Part shown: positions 7,830 to 16,151 of the stretch, in pieces | Position numbering within the stretch: the first letter of the stretch is position 1 | Layout of the letters: the number at the start of each line of letters is the position of its first letter | Assembly: GCF_026676115.1 (NCBI RefSeq) | Contig: NZ_JAPONB010000014.1 | Span: 1 to 53,199, forward strand | Length of the DNA: 53,199 nt | Source of the DNA: Salinimicrobium sp. TH3 | GTDB lineage: Bacteria; Bacteroidota; Bacteroidia; Flavobacteriales; Flavobacteriaceae | Direction of reading: 5' to 3' | Made by a program: the position numbers and the translations under genes | Notes under the pieces: generated by a model | The model's database searches: none | Seen by the model: only the letters and a program-made list of their open reading frames with translations | Told to the model about the DNA's origin: nothing

Positions 7830-8282
7830 ATGACAACAACATCTTTAGTATTAGAGCCCTTGTCCCTTGAACACCGGCAGGCGCTTCAGCTTTGTGATAA
7901 TATAAGAAAAGGTCTCCAAAATAATATAGAAAAAGAAAGAATAAGGAACTATACTAACTGGTTTAAGAATAACTATTTAGATCCTCATTTTCAGCTGGAA
8001 GAGCAGTATATATTTCCACTTTTGGGAAACAATGTTAGGGTCAAAAGAGCATTGGCAAATCACAGGCGAATTAATAAACTACTTAGCTGCGACTGCGACA
8101 ATGAAAAGGTCCTAAACTTGCTTGAAGAAGAACTGGGCACGTATATAAGGTTCGAAGAGCGCGTACTTTATAAAGAGCTAGCGAAAAGTGTAACCCCGGA
8201 AGATCTTATCATGATCCAAAAAAATCATGAAAAAATAAGTTTTAACCAGAAAGACTGGAACGATAAATTCTGGACCTCATAA
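7830..8282 (+). CDS. Hemerythrin-like paralogue with one altered iron ligand
   Basis: This 150-residue tandem paralogue of the preceding gene keeps His15, His53, Glu57, His78 and Glu109 at the aligned ligand positions. The fourth-helix histidine is replaced by Tyr105 (YIRFEERVLY against HIRFEERIVF). The WF/W-rich segments (TNWFKNNYLDPHF and a C-terminal DKFW) match the paralogue. Tyr could still bind Fe(III), so this may be a different diiron or mononuclear site rather than an inactive copy. A CDCD motif (Cys87, Cys89) is unique to this copy. Confidence 0.85.
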   Translation: MTTTSLVLEPLSLEHRQALQLCDNIRKGLQNNIEKERIRNYTNWFKNNYLDPHFQLEEQYIFPLLGNNVRVKRALANHRRINKLLSCDCDNEKVLNLLEEELGTYIRFEERVLYKELAKSVTPEDLIMIQKNHEKISFNQKDWNDKFWTS

Positions 8283-8309
8283 GTCTAAATTTTATTGTGT
8301 ACTTAATTG

Positions 8310-8654
8310 TTATCGTAAAAGCCTGCGGGTAATAAAGTTGTTTTTTTGGAAATAGCTGCTGTGAGCTGCGCCAAGGTTTAATACTGTGGTGTAGAAACCT
8401 CCCAGAATAAATAAAACGTGGTAAGCAGTGGCCGAATAAAACGAAGCCAGCAGGTATACCAATACTGCCGTTAGAAGAATGGTGCAGAAGAAGGAAATCC
8501 ATGCATCATGATCCAGCTTCAACATCTTAAACATTAAACGAAGCAGCGGATTCTTCTCTTCATAAGAAACAACCGGTCCATTTGATGAAATGTAAGACAC
8601 TAAAAATTTGGAAGCAATAATTTCAAAAGCAACCAGGGCTAATAACAGATCCAT
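8310..8654 (-). CDS. Small membrane protein of unknown function
   Basis: The 114-residue product starts at ATG with a hydrophobic helix (about 3-22), then a polar loop (NGPVVSYEEKNPLLRLMFK), then two long hydrophobic helices (about 52-95) and a basic C-terminus (ITRRLLR). The three-helix pattern fits an inner-membrane protein with a cytoplasmic tail. It is convergent with the hemerythrin genes and 27 bp from them. I recognise no family. Confidence 0.65.
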   Translation of the reverse strand: MDLLLALVAFEIIASKFLVSYISSNGPVVSYEEKNPLLRLMFKMLKLDHDAWISFFCTILLTAVLVYLLASFYSATAYHVLFILGGFYTTVLNLGAAHSSYFQKNNFITRRLLR

Positions 8655-8878
8655 ATGGTATAAGTAGGTGAAACTGAACGAGCTAAATTAAAATAAAAAT
8701 TTTATCCTGCAAGTTTAATTGTGGTTAATTTTGCTGTTCAGCTATAAAAATGGTCTTTCATCGATCAAAGAATAATGAGAATTAATCTTTGTATGGAAAA
8801 TTCTCATAAGGTAGTGCCCGTGAATTTTGAAAAAGCTGATTTATAGGCCTATTTTTACAGGAAGAATACCTACAAAAA

Positions 8879-9529
8879 TTGAAGAAGCCGTTAAAGATAA
8901 GGTCTTATTCTCCCAAAGAGGAACTCCTGAATGTAATTACTCATGGAGCAGGCCTGGTTCTAAGTGTACTGGGACTCTTTTTTTTAATCTTTAAGGCCCT
9001 TGAATTTGATAGCAGGAGGTTACTGCTCAGTTTTCTCATTTTTGGCAGCTCTCTTATATTATTGTATCTGGCTTCCACCCTTTACCACAGCACAAAAGAC
9101 AAAAGAAAAAGGTTTAATTTCAAGGTTTTTGATCACATTGCCATTTTTGTGCTTATCGCCGGCACCTATACGCCATTCGCACTTGTGACACTGCATGGCC
9201 GCACAGGATGGATCATTCTTGGAGTAGTGTGGGGCATTGCCCTCTTTGGAACTATCCTGAAGCTTTTCTTTACCGGAAGGTTCAAAATCCTCTCAACACT
9301 GCTCTACGTAGGAATGGGCTGGGTCATTATTTTTGCTATAAAACCTTTAATGGAAAATCTCTCTTCCCAGGGGCTGCTATGGCTTTTAGGTGGCGGGCTG
9401 GCCTATACCATAGGTGCAATCCTCTATAGCATAAGCAGAATAAACTATAACCATGCGATCTTCCATTTCTTTGTATTGCTGGGAAGTTACTGCCATTATA
9501 TGGCAATTTACAATCACGTGAGTCCTTAA
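8879..9529 (+). CDS. Hemolysin III / TrhA family membrane protein
   Basis: The 216-residue protein probably uses a TTG start. It has seven hydrophobic helices and the PAQR/hemolysin III signature: ELLNVITHGAG near the N-terminus, a S-T-L-Y-H-S motif, DHIAIFVLIAGTYTPF, and a C-terminal H-x3-H (NHAIFHFFVLLGSYCHY). The conserved Ser, Asp and three His form the zinc site of the superfamily. Bacterial members have been linked to membrane energetics and fluidity; toxin activity is not implied. It stands alone, 76 bp before a DUF202 gene that may be co-transcribed. Confidence 0.9.
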   Translation: MKKPLKIRSYSPKEELLNVITHGAGLVLSVLGLFFLIFKALEFDSRRLLLSFLIFGSSLILLYLASTLYHSTKDKRKRFNFKVFDHIAIFVLIAGTYTPFALVTLHGRTGWIILGVVWGIALFGTILKLFFTGRFKILSTLLYVGMGWVIIFAIKPLMENLSSQGLLWLLGGGLAYTIGAILYSISRINYNHAIFHFFVLLGSYCHYMAIYNHVSP

Positions 9530-9605
9530 CGATAATCCGCTTTTTTAATTATCTCACTTAAATCTCTACCTTTATTCATAGAAATTATAAAGGCCTGGAA
9601 ATAAA

Positions 9606-9893
9606 TTGAAACAAAAAAAACAAACAAAAGTCAGGGAAGATCTCATTACACGGGACTGGCTGGCCATTGACCGTACCCGCATGGCCAATGAACGTACCTT
9701 TCTGGCTTATTTCAGGACCTTTATCGTGGTGCTGGGTTCGGGTGTGGCTATACTTAGGGTTGAAGTTCTGGAGGACATGTTTGATCTTGGGATCTTTCTT
9801 CTTATTGTTGCTCCAATTATTCTGCTAATAGGCCTTCTAAGATTTCTTTATGTGAAGAGGCATATAAAAAAATATTATAGAGAGAACATATAA
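9606..9893 (+). CDS. DUF202 (YidH-like) membrane protein
   Basis: The 95-residue product probably starts with TTG. It has the DUF202 hallmark DWLAIDRTRMANERTFLAYF with the ANERT-LAY-R core, then two hydrophobic helices (about 36-55 and 60-83) and a basic C-terminal tail. The family has an unknown role and often occurs beside other small membrane proteins. It follows the hemolysin III homologue on the same strand. Confidence 0.88.
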   Translation: MKQKKQTKVREDLITRDWLAIDRTRMANERTFLAYFRTFIVVLGSGVAILRVEVLEDMFDLGIFLLIVAPIILLIGLLRFLYVKRHIKKYYRENI

Positions 9894-10020
9894 CTAAATA
9901 TTAATGGGTGAAAGGTGCAGCCCGGTTGGGTGTAGAATTGCAAAATTAAGCACGAAACCTGCATTCTTGAATAGATGATCCTAAATCCCCAAGGAGGGGA
10001 AAGTTATCAGAAAATAAACT

Positions 10021-10752
10021 TTACTGATATCTCTTTTTCTTTCCTGTTTTACCAAAAAACTTCATCATGGTAGGAGAGGAGATGAACCACAGAACAAAAC
10101 CACTTAATACTGTGATCAATCCAAGAAGGGAAAAAGCCCGAAGAATGCCGGTATTGAAATCATCTCTTGTTTCATAATCCATAGTGTGGGTCATCCACAG
10201 GAAATCAAACCAACGCCAGTCCCGGTGACGCACAGACCCCAAGGTGCCGTCAACCACAGATACGTAAGCTTTTATATTTTCACTCCCTGCATACGAGATC
10301 ACAAAGGCAGGAAGGCGCCCGCCCCTATATTCATGGTGGTCCCCGGTTGAGGTGATCCTCTCTATTCCAGAGATTTCCAGGGTATTGAGCATGTTCTTAT
10401 CTGCAATTTTGACTGCTTCCTCCTGGGAAATTTCCTGTTTTTGAATTCCGCTGCGGGCATGCACTAAGGTTTCTTCATTGATCCAGTAATATGGTTCCCC
10501 TGCAACATCTTTTAATTGGAGGGAATTCACCTCTACTTCGGGGAACAATTCAGAAATACCTTTTAAATTAGTAAAAGAAGCAGGCTGTACATGGCTTTTT
10601 CGAAAGTGGTCGCCATGGATTTCGTCAATATCTGTCCAGCTAAAATACATTCCGCTTATAGTCCACATAAAAAACTGGATTCCGAGAAAGATTCCGAGTT
10701 AACGATGAGCTTTGCGAAATTTAGCAGCAGTTTTTCGTTTTACAAAAGGCAT
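10021..10752 (-). pseudogene. PepSY-domain membrane protein interrupted by an in-frame stop
   Basis: The frame from ATG 10752 reads MPFVKRKTAAKFRKAHR, then TAA (10699-10701), then LGIFLGIQFFMWTISGMYF and on to the end. Flavobacterial PepSY proteins normally continue HR-(Y/W)-LG across this point, so a Tyr codon TAT or TAC probably became TAA by one change. The rest (215 codons from an internal ATG at 10668) is intact: PepSY regions at about 30-140 and a C-terminal transmembrane helix (about 175-200). PepSY proteins of this type accompany iron/siderophore uptake or flavin reductases. Restart at 10668 would lose half of the first membrane helix. A sequencing error is possible. Confidence 0.75.
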
Positions 10753-10808
10753 TTTTCAGGTCTAAGATTCTACAAGTATAATTGTTTTGCTTCAGCCAAA
10801 CACATACT

Positions 10809-12338
10809 TTAAAAAGTTTCAGAAGGGATTCCTTTTTTTGAGAGGGATTGATCTATGGCATCGTTAAGGATCAACATTGCCGTTTGGACCATATTCCTGA
10901 GCTCAAAAAATGGCACTGTTCCCGAATTGAACTGCGGGTAATTTTCGAGCATATCCTGCAAATACTGCAGTTGTTCAAGAGCTTCTGATTTTTCCCTTTT
11001 TGAAACTGAATGTAGAAGATCGTAATCCATGATCTCATTAAGCCGCATTCGAAGACTGGCAATGATCTCGTCATCGGCTTCAGCTTCACAGTTAAGGAGC
11101 ACCTTTTGTTGATGAAGTTGCGGTGGCGGAATAAGATCCAGTTCCTGTAAAACGATTTTGGAAGCCTCATGAGAATAAACCAGTGCCTCCAAAAGAGAAT
11201 TTGATGCCAATCTATTTGCTCCGTGAAGGCCGGTATGTGCGCACTCTCCCGAAGCATACAGTTGCTTTACTGATGTTCGCGCCTTTTGATCCACCTCAAT
11301 ACCCCCGCACTGGTAATGCGCTGCGGGAACAACCGGAATAAGATCTGTTGCCAGATCAAGACCTATGGAGTTGCAGTAGGTAATGATGGTGGGAAACTTT
11401 TTGCTGAAATTGGAAAGATCAAGGTGACGGCAATCCAGGTAAACATGTTTCTCTCCCCAGGATTTCATTTCCTTAACAATGGCTTCTGAAACTACATCGC
11501 GGGTAGCCAGTTCCCCGCGGGAATCGGTTTTAAAAAGGAACCTGTTGCCCTTGTGATTCACTACATACGCACCATATCCACGAACAGCTTCAGAAATGAG
11601 GAAAAGTGGATGTTTTCCTTCTTCGTACAATGCCGTGGGGTGGAACTGTATGTAGTTCATGTTTTTCACCCTGGCGCCGGCACGCCATGCCATGGCTATA
11701 CCATCCCCCGTGGCTACAGAAGGATTGGTAGTGTTGCCAAATACCATCCCACTACCTCCACTTGCCAAAAAGGTGATTTTTGAAGTGAAATTTATTTTTT
11801 GACTTGTTTCTTTGTCAAGGGCTGTGATTCCGGTACAACTGTTTTTTTGCTTATCCACCAAAAGCTCGGTTACAAAATAATGATCGTAAAAATGGATATT
11901 GGGATAAGATTTTGCATGGGAGATCAACTTCCGTTGAATTTCCAGTCCGGTAAGATCCCGGTGGTGTACAATGCGATGGCGGCAATGTCCTCCTTCCAGG
12001 CCAAGTTCTAAAGTTCCATTTTTACCGGCATCAAAAGAAGTGCCCCAGGCCATCAATTCCAGCAGTCGTTCCGGAGCCTGGGAAACAACCATTTTCACAA
12101 CTTTGGGATCATTGAGGCTGCGACCCGCTTTTATAGTGTCCTGTACGTGCAGTTCAAAACTATCCCTTAGCCTGTCCAGGACCACGGCGATCCCGCCCTG
12201 GGCCTGTGCAGTATTGGAAACCTCTTTCCTTTCTTTCGTGATCACCGATATTACTACATCGGGACGGGCCTTCGCTATTTTAATAGCAAAGGTCAAGCCG
12301 GCCACTCCCGATCCTATTACCAGCACATCTGTTTTCAT
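10809..12338 (-). CDS. nadB: L-aspartate oxidase
   Basis: NadB oxidises L-aspartate to iminoaspartate with FAD, using O2 or fumarate, for quinolinate and NAD synthesis. The ATG at 12338 gives 509 residues starting MKTDVLVIGSGVAGL (the FAD GxGxxG). An ATG 36 nt upstream would overlap nadA and is rejected. Further hallmarks are TAQAQGGIA, the substrate-binding loop GGHCRHRIVHHRDLTG and GLHGANRLASNSLLE near the FAD site. It begins 1 bp after nadA, so the two are translationally close in one operon with the Rrf2 gene. Confidence 0.96.
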   Translation of the reverse strand: MKTDVLVIGSGVAGLTFAIKIAKARPDVVISVITKERKEVSNTAQAQGGIAVVLDRLRDSFELHVQDTIKAGRSLNDPKVVKMVVSQAPERLLELMAWGTSFDAGKNGTLELGLEGGHCRHRIVHHRDLTGLEIQRKLISHAKSYPNIHFYDHYFVTELLVDKQKNSCTGITALDKETSQKINFTSKITFLASGGSGMVFGNTTNPSVATGDGIAMAWRAGARVKNMNYIQFHPTALYEEGKHPLFLISEAVRGYGAYVVNHKGNRFLFKTDSRGELATRDVVSEAIVKEMKSWGEKHVYLDCRHLDLSNFSKKFPTIITYCNSIGLDLATDLIPVVPAAHYQCGGIEVDQKARTSVKQLYASGECAHTGLHGANRLASNSLLEALVYSHEASKIVLQELDLIPPPQLHQQKVLLNCEAEADDEIIASLRMRLNEIMDYDLLHSVSKREKSEALEQLQYLQDMLENYPQFNSGTVPFFELRNMVQTAMLILNDAIDQSLSKKGIPSETF

Positions 12339-12339
12339 C

Positions 12340-13287
12340 TTAAGAAAGTTTAAGCATACGTTCAATGGGTACAAGAGCCTTTTTCATAAGGTCTTTGGAA
12401 AGAATAATTTCCGGGTCTTCATTTTCCAGACAGGCATACAGCTTTTTGAGGGTATTCATTTTCATAAATGCACACTCGCTGCAGGCACAGGTATTGTCTT
12501 CTTTTGCGGGGGCAGGGATGAGGGTTTTCCAAGGGACATCCTTTTGCATTTGGTGGAGGATTCCTGCTTCTGTAGCTACAATAAAAGTGTTTTTTTCGCT
12601 GTTCTTCACGTAATTGAGCATTCCCGATGTTGAGCCAACATAATTGGCGGCCTTTAAAATATGCGCTTCAGATTCGGGGTGCGCAATGATCTGCGCAGTA
12701 GGATGCAGCTTATACAATTCCAGGAGTTTGTCCAGAGAAAATGCTTCGTGCACGATGCATGCACCATCCCACAGCAGCATCTTCCTGCCTGTTTTTTCCA
12801 TGAGGTACCTGCCCAGATTCTTATCTGGCGCAAAGATGATTGGCTTATTATGGGGAATTGAATTTATGATCTTTTCGGCATTGGAAGAGGTGCATACAAT
12901 GTCACTCAGGGTTTTAATTTCTGCCGAACAATTAATATAAGTGACCACCACATGATCGGGGTACTGTTCTTTAAGTTTCTTAAAGGCTTCCGGCGGACAA
13001 CTGTCGGCAAGGGAGCAGCCGGCATTAAGATCGGGCAGAAGCACCTTTTTTGAGGGGTTTAGGATCTTTGCCGTTTCGGCCATAAAATGTACCCCCGCAA
13101 ATACTATAATATCGGCAGAAGTTTGCGCAGCTTTTTTGGCAAGTTCCAGAGAATCGCCAATAAAATCGGCAACTTCCTGTATTTCCGGCTCCTGATAGTA
13201 GTGAGCCAGGATCACTGCATTTTTTTCCTCTTTTAATCGTGTTACCTGTTCTTGTAAAATTCTTTGAGGCAGGGTTGTCACTGTCAT
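12340..13287 (-). CDS. nadA: Quinolinate synthase A ([4Fe-4S])
   Basis: NadA condenses iminoaspartate with dihydroxyacetone phosphate to quinolinate. The 315-residue length is typical. Cluster cysteines correspond to Cys91 (AGCSLAD), Cys177 (DGACIVH) and the C-terminal CACSEC group (267-272). The signatures [29 protein letters not shown] and a STSGM motif are present. The gene lies between rrf2 (20 bp upstream) and nadB (1 bp downstream). Its oxygen-labile cluster makes redox control of this operon plausible. Confidence 0.97.
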   Translation of the reverse strand: MTVTTLPQRILQEQVTRLKEEKNAVILAHYYQEPEIQEVADFIGDSLELAKKAAQTSADIIVFAGVHFMAETAKILNPSKKVLLPDLNAGCSLADSCPPEAFKKLKEQYPDHVVVTYINCSAEIKTLSDIVCTSSNAEKIINSIPHNKPIIFAPDKNLGRYLMEKTGRKMLLWDGACIVHEAFSLDKLLELYKLHPTAQIIAHPESEAHILKAANYVGSTSGMLNYVKNSEKNTFIVATEAGILHQMQKDVPWKTLIPAPAKEDNTCACSECAFMKMNTLKKLYACLENEDPEIILSKDLMKKALVPIERMLKLS

Positions 13288-13307
13288 AAATTTTGGCTCT
13301 GATGGTT

Positions 13308-13742
13308 TTAGATCTTTAAAAAAGTATCTCCCGAAACAAGTCCGCTGGTGAGATCTCTAAGGCTGGTATTTTCTACAATTTCCTTTAGTCCATTTCTTAC
13401 TGGTTTAAAACGGGAGTGAAAAGGGCAGGGATGGTTTTCGGAACAATCGTGAAGTCCAAGGCTGCAACGGGTATAAACCTTATCTCCGTCTATAGCGAGA
13501 ACAATTTCTGAAATCTTGATTTTGGTCGCCATATCCTGCTTTACTTCGAAGCCGCCGTGAGCACCTTTGGTAGAAACAATAATGCCGCTTCGGCTTAACT
13601 TTTGAAGGGTTTTGGCAGTAAAGGCTTCTGGAGAATCTATTTCCCGCGCAATATCTTTAAGGCTGGCTCTTCTGCCTCTTTCAGATTCTGAAGCGATAAA
13701 AATAGCTGCCCTAATTGCATATTCACAGGCTTTTGAAAACAT
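13308..13742 (-). CDS. Rrf2-family transcriptional regulator with three conserved Cys
   Basis: The ATG at 13742 gives 144 residues beginning [13 protein letters not shown], the standard Rrf2 opening. The predicted transcription start (about 13762) lies downstream of the alternative ATG at 13781, which supports this choice. The winged helix (about 1-65) has [20 protein letters not shown]. Cys93, Cys100 and Cys106 lie in the region that binds [2Fe-2S] or [4Fe-4S] in IscR and NsrR. It heads the nadA-nadB operon. Fe-S, NO or O2 sensing is inferred from the family and the cysteines. Confidence 0.9.
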   Translation of the reverse strand: MFSKACEYAIRAAIFIASESERGRRASLKDIAREIDSPEAFTAKTLQKLSRSGIIVSTKGAHGGFEVKQDMATKIKISEIVLAIDGDKVYTRCSLGLHDCSENHPCPFHSRFKPVRNGLKEIVENTSLRDLTSGLVSGDTFLKI

Positions 13743-13766
13743 GGGCTTTATTATCAGGTTAAAGCA

Positions 13767-13811
13767 CAAAATTAGGGACATGAATGTCTTTATTTTATGA
13801 CCTGTGTCAGG
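13767..13811 (-). promoter_or_regulatory. Box plus -7 element, promoter of rrf2-nadA-nadB
   Basis: Read on the minus strand, CCTGAC-ACAG-GTCATA (13811-13796) is followed after exactly 21 nt by TAATTTTG (13774-13767), a perfect TAnnTTTG. The core TGAC-N4-GTCA is a perfect inverted repeat centred 29.5 nt from the -7 element, as at four other promoters in the window. It could be bound by a Crp/Fnr protein or by the Rrf2 protein itself. Confidence 0.55.
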
Positions 13812-14033
13812 AACTGCTCAATTTTTGAGAAAGGAAAAAATAAAAGATGCTGTTTGAAATTCTTTATTCCTTCAACCAGAAATTTCCAGCGCTTTAGAAA
13901 TTTCATCTTTTAATTTTAAAGACCTGATTATTAAAATTAAAAATCACGCCTTAACTGAACAGATGGGTGAAGTAAGAATAACGATTTAACAGCTTTTGAA
14001 ACAGCTTTTGATAAATTTAAATTCACACTTTAT

Positions 14034-14501
14034 CTACATTCCCTCACCGGCAGTAATTTGCTGTACCATTTGTCTCATTTGCCTTGCAAAAGCTGTATCC
14101 CGTTGCATCATTGTGCTCATGTGACGTAGCATTCTTTCCCGCATTTGAGGAGAAGATCTTATAATAGTATCGTTTTCCATGCTTGCCATCATTCCCTGCA
14201 TCATGGAATCCCGCATCTGTGGATTTCTTCTCATCATATTATGCATTCTTTCCCTGCCGTATAAACGGTTCATCATGGGACGGTTGTTGTCCATCCATTC
14301 CATTGATTTTCTGTTTTCTCTCAATTCGTTCATGAACTCGCCAAAAAGCTGTTCATCATTAAGTATCTGTTCATAGACATCTTCTCTTGCCTCTCGATTT
14401 TCTGAAAGATTTATTTGCTCATTATCTTCACAGGAGACAGTTAAAAAAATAAGAAGAAGAAGAAAGGGGAAGGCTGAAATTTTTGTAATACTGGTTTTCA
14501 T
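14034..14501 (-). CDS. Methionine-rich lipoprotein
   Basis: The 155-residue precursor has a lipoprotein signal ending LTVSC (lipidated Cys near residue 24). The mature part has about 22 Met, clustered in runs such as RMHNMMRRNP and MMQGMMASM, together with many Arg and few aromatic residues. Met-rich periplasmic segments can bind Cu(I) or be oxidised by hypochlorite, but no cupredoxin or chaperone fold is identified. It is predicted helical. It is divergent from the SLC13 transporter at 14636. Function unknown. Confidence 0.75.
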   Translation of the reverse strand: MKTSITKISAFPFLLLLIFLTVSCEDNEQINLSENREAREDVYEQILNDEQLFGEFMNELRENRKSMEWMDNNRPMMNRLYGRERMHNMMRRNPQMRDSMMQGMMASMENDTIIRSSPQMRERMLRHMSTMMQRDTAFARQMRQMVQQITAGEGM

Positions 14502-14635
14502 ATTTGAAAGGTTTTGGATGGTAAGTAATTAATTCCAGGAAATGTATTCTGGCGCCTAAAGTCCTCAGGCTCTATGAAATTAGTATAAAAGATTGAAGTC
14601 CCGAATATTCTTAAGCTTTTCTTAACTTAGGTTAG

Positions 14636-16105
14636 ATGAAAATTTCTGTAAAACGTATAGCGATCTTTCTTGGTCCTTTGATTTACCTGGTACTTCAAAG
14701 CCTGGATCATCCTCAATCTATGCCTTCCCCGGCCTGGGATGTGCTATGTGTAACCCTGTGGATGGCTTTATGGTGGGTAACCGAAGCTGTCCCCATTGCG
14801 GTCACAGCCTTACTTCCCATTGTGCTTTTTCCGTTAACAGGTGCCTTATCTATAGGAGAGACAACCTCGGCATATGGCGATAAATTTGTATTTCTTTATT
14901 TAGGAGGTTTTTTACTGGCTATTGCTATCGAAAAATGGGAGTTACACCGGCGAATTGCACTTAATATTATTAAGCTAATTGGTACAGACCTTAAATTTAT
15001 TATTCTTGGATTCATGGTTGCCACAGCTTTTTTATCCATGTGGATCTCAAATACCGCCACTTCTGTAATGATGCTGCCTATTGGTGCTGCGATCATTAGC
15101 CAGTTAAAGGATAATCCTGAGACTGAAAGAAATGAAAATGTCATTTTTGGAAAGGCGCTAATGCTCGCCATTGCATATAGTGCCTCTATTGGTGGGATAG
15201 CGACCCTCATTGGTACGCCACCAAATCTTGTTTTGGCCGGGATAGTTCAGAAACTTTACGGGATTGAGATCACCTTCTTTGAATGGATCAAATTAGGCTT
15301 GCCTATTTCTATACTTCTCCTGGCCATTTGCTGGAAATATCTTACATCTTTTGCTTTTAATTTAAAAGGTATGAAACTCTCGGGCGGGAGGGGGGGAATT
15401 TCCCGCTTTCTCCTCGAACTGGGAGGTATAAGCAAACAGGAAAAAATTGTGTTGACGGTTTTTGTGCTTACGGCACTGGGATGGATTACCCGTTCTTTCT
15501 TACTTCAACCATTCATTCCATTTATTGATGATACAATTATTGCTATTTCTGCCGGAATTGTGTTGTTTCTTCTGCCTTCAGGAAAAGACAACGGGCGTAT
15601 CCTTGTTTGGGAGGATGCGGTGAAAATTCCATGGGGGATAATCATTCTCTTTGGTGGCGGAATGGCCCTGGCAAAAGGTTTCGGAGAAACCGGACTTGCG
15701 GTTTGGATTGGAGAGCAATTGACAGATCTTGAAAACCTTCCCCTGATTCTCCTAATAATGGTATTGGTTGCAGCGGTTAACTTCCTTACCGAAGTAACTT
15801 CAAATTTAGCTACAACTGCCATGCTTTTACCAATTCTTGCACCTATGGCCCTGGCGATGAATATTCATCCCTACTTTTTACTGGTAGCGGCTACTCTCGC
15901 AGCGTCCTGTGCTTTTATGCTGCCGGTTGCAACTCCGCCAAATGCCGTGGTTTTTGCGTCGGGTCATTTACAGATAAAAGATATGGTGCGCGCAGGAGTT
16001 TGGATGAATATTTTTTCCATTTTAATTATTACCCTTATCATCTACTTTTTGCTGCCAACTATTTGGAACATTACTGTGGATGAAATTCCGGCCGTTTTTG
16101 AATAA
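14636..16105 (+). CDS. SLC13/DASS-family sodium:anion symporter
   Basis: The 489-residue membrane protein has about 11-13 hydrophobic helices. DASS signatures are present: WWVTEAVPI near the N-terminus, the first SNT motif in MWISNTATSVMMLPIG, LIGTPPNLVLAG, the second SN-T motif in LTEVTSNLATTAMLLPIL, and VATPPNAVVFASG. The family carries dicarboxylates (succinate, malate, citrate) or sulfate with Na+. The substrate cannot be told from sequence. The nearby sulfur genes make sulfate possible, but the motif set resembles the dicarboxylate carriers equally well. Confidence 0.92.
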   Translation: MKISVKRIAIFLGPLIYLVLQSLDHPQSMPSPAWDVLCVTLWMALWWVTEAVPIAVTALLPIVLFPLTGALSIGETTSAYGDKFVFLYLGGFLLAIAIEKWELHRRIALNIIKLIGTDLKFIILGFMVATAFLSMWISNTATSVMMLPIGAAIISQLKDNPETERNENVIFGKALMLAIAYSASIGGIATLIGTPPNLVLAGIVQKLYGIEITFFEWIKLGLPISILLLAICWKYLTSFAFNLKGMKLSGGRGGISRFLLELGGISKQEKIVLTVFVLTALGWITRSFLLQPFIPFIDDTIIAISAGIVLFLLPSGKDNGRILVWEDAVKIPWGIIILFGGGMALAKGFGETGLAVWIGEQLTDLENLPLILLIMVLVAAVNFLTEVTSNLATTAMLLPILAPMALAMNIHPYFLLVAATLAASCAFMLPVATPPNAVVFASGHLQIKDMVRAGVWMNIFSILIITLIIYFLLPTIWNITVDEIPAVFE

Positions 16106-16151
16106 TTCGCTAATCAGAAATTTTTGTGAGAGTTCTATATAGCATCTCCAA

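Noticed and set aside
10699-10701. Recoded stop (selenocysteine, pyrrolysine or programmed readthrough) in the PepSY gene
   Set aside because: The codon is TAA, which is not used for selenocysteine or pyrrolysine, and no recoding signal is visible. Mutation or sequencing error is simpler.
11971-12633. 220-residue frame opposite nadA/nadB
   Set aside because: It spans the antisense of two clear genes and has no domain; an antisense shadow.
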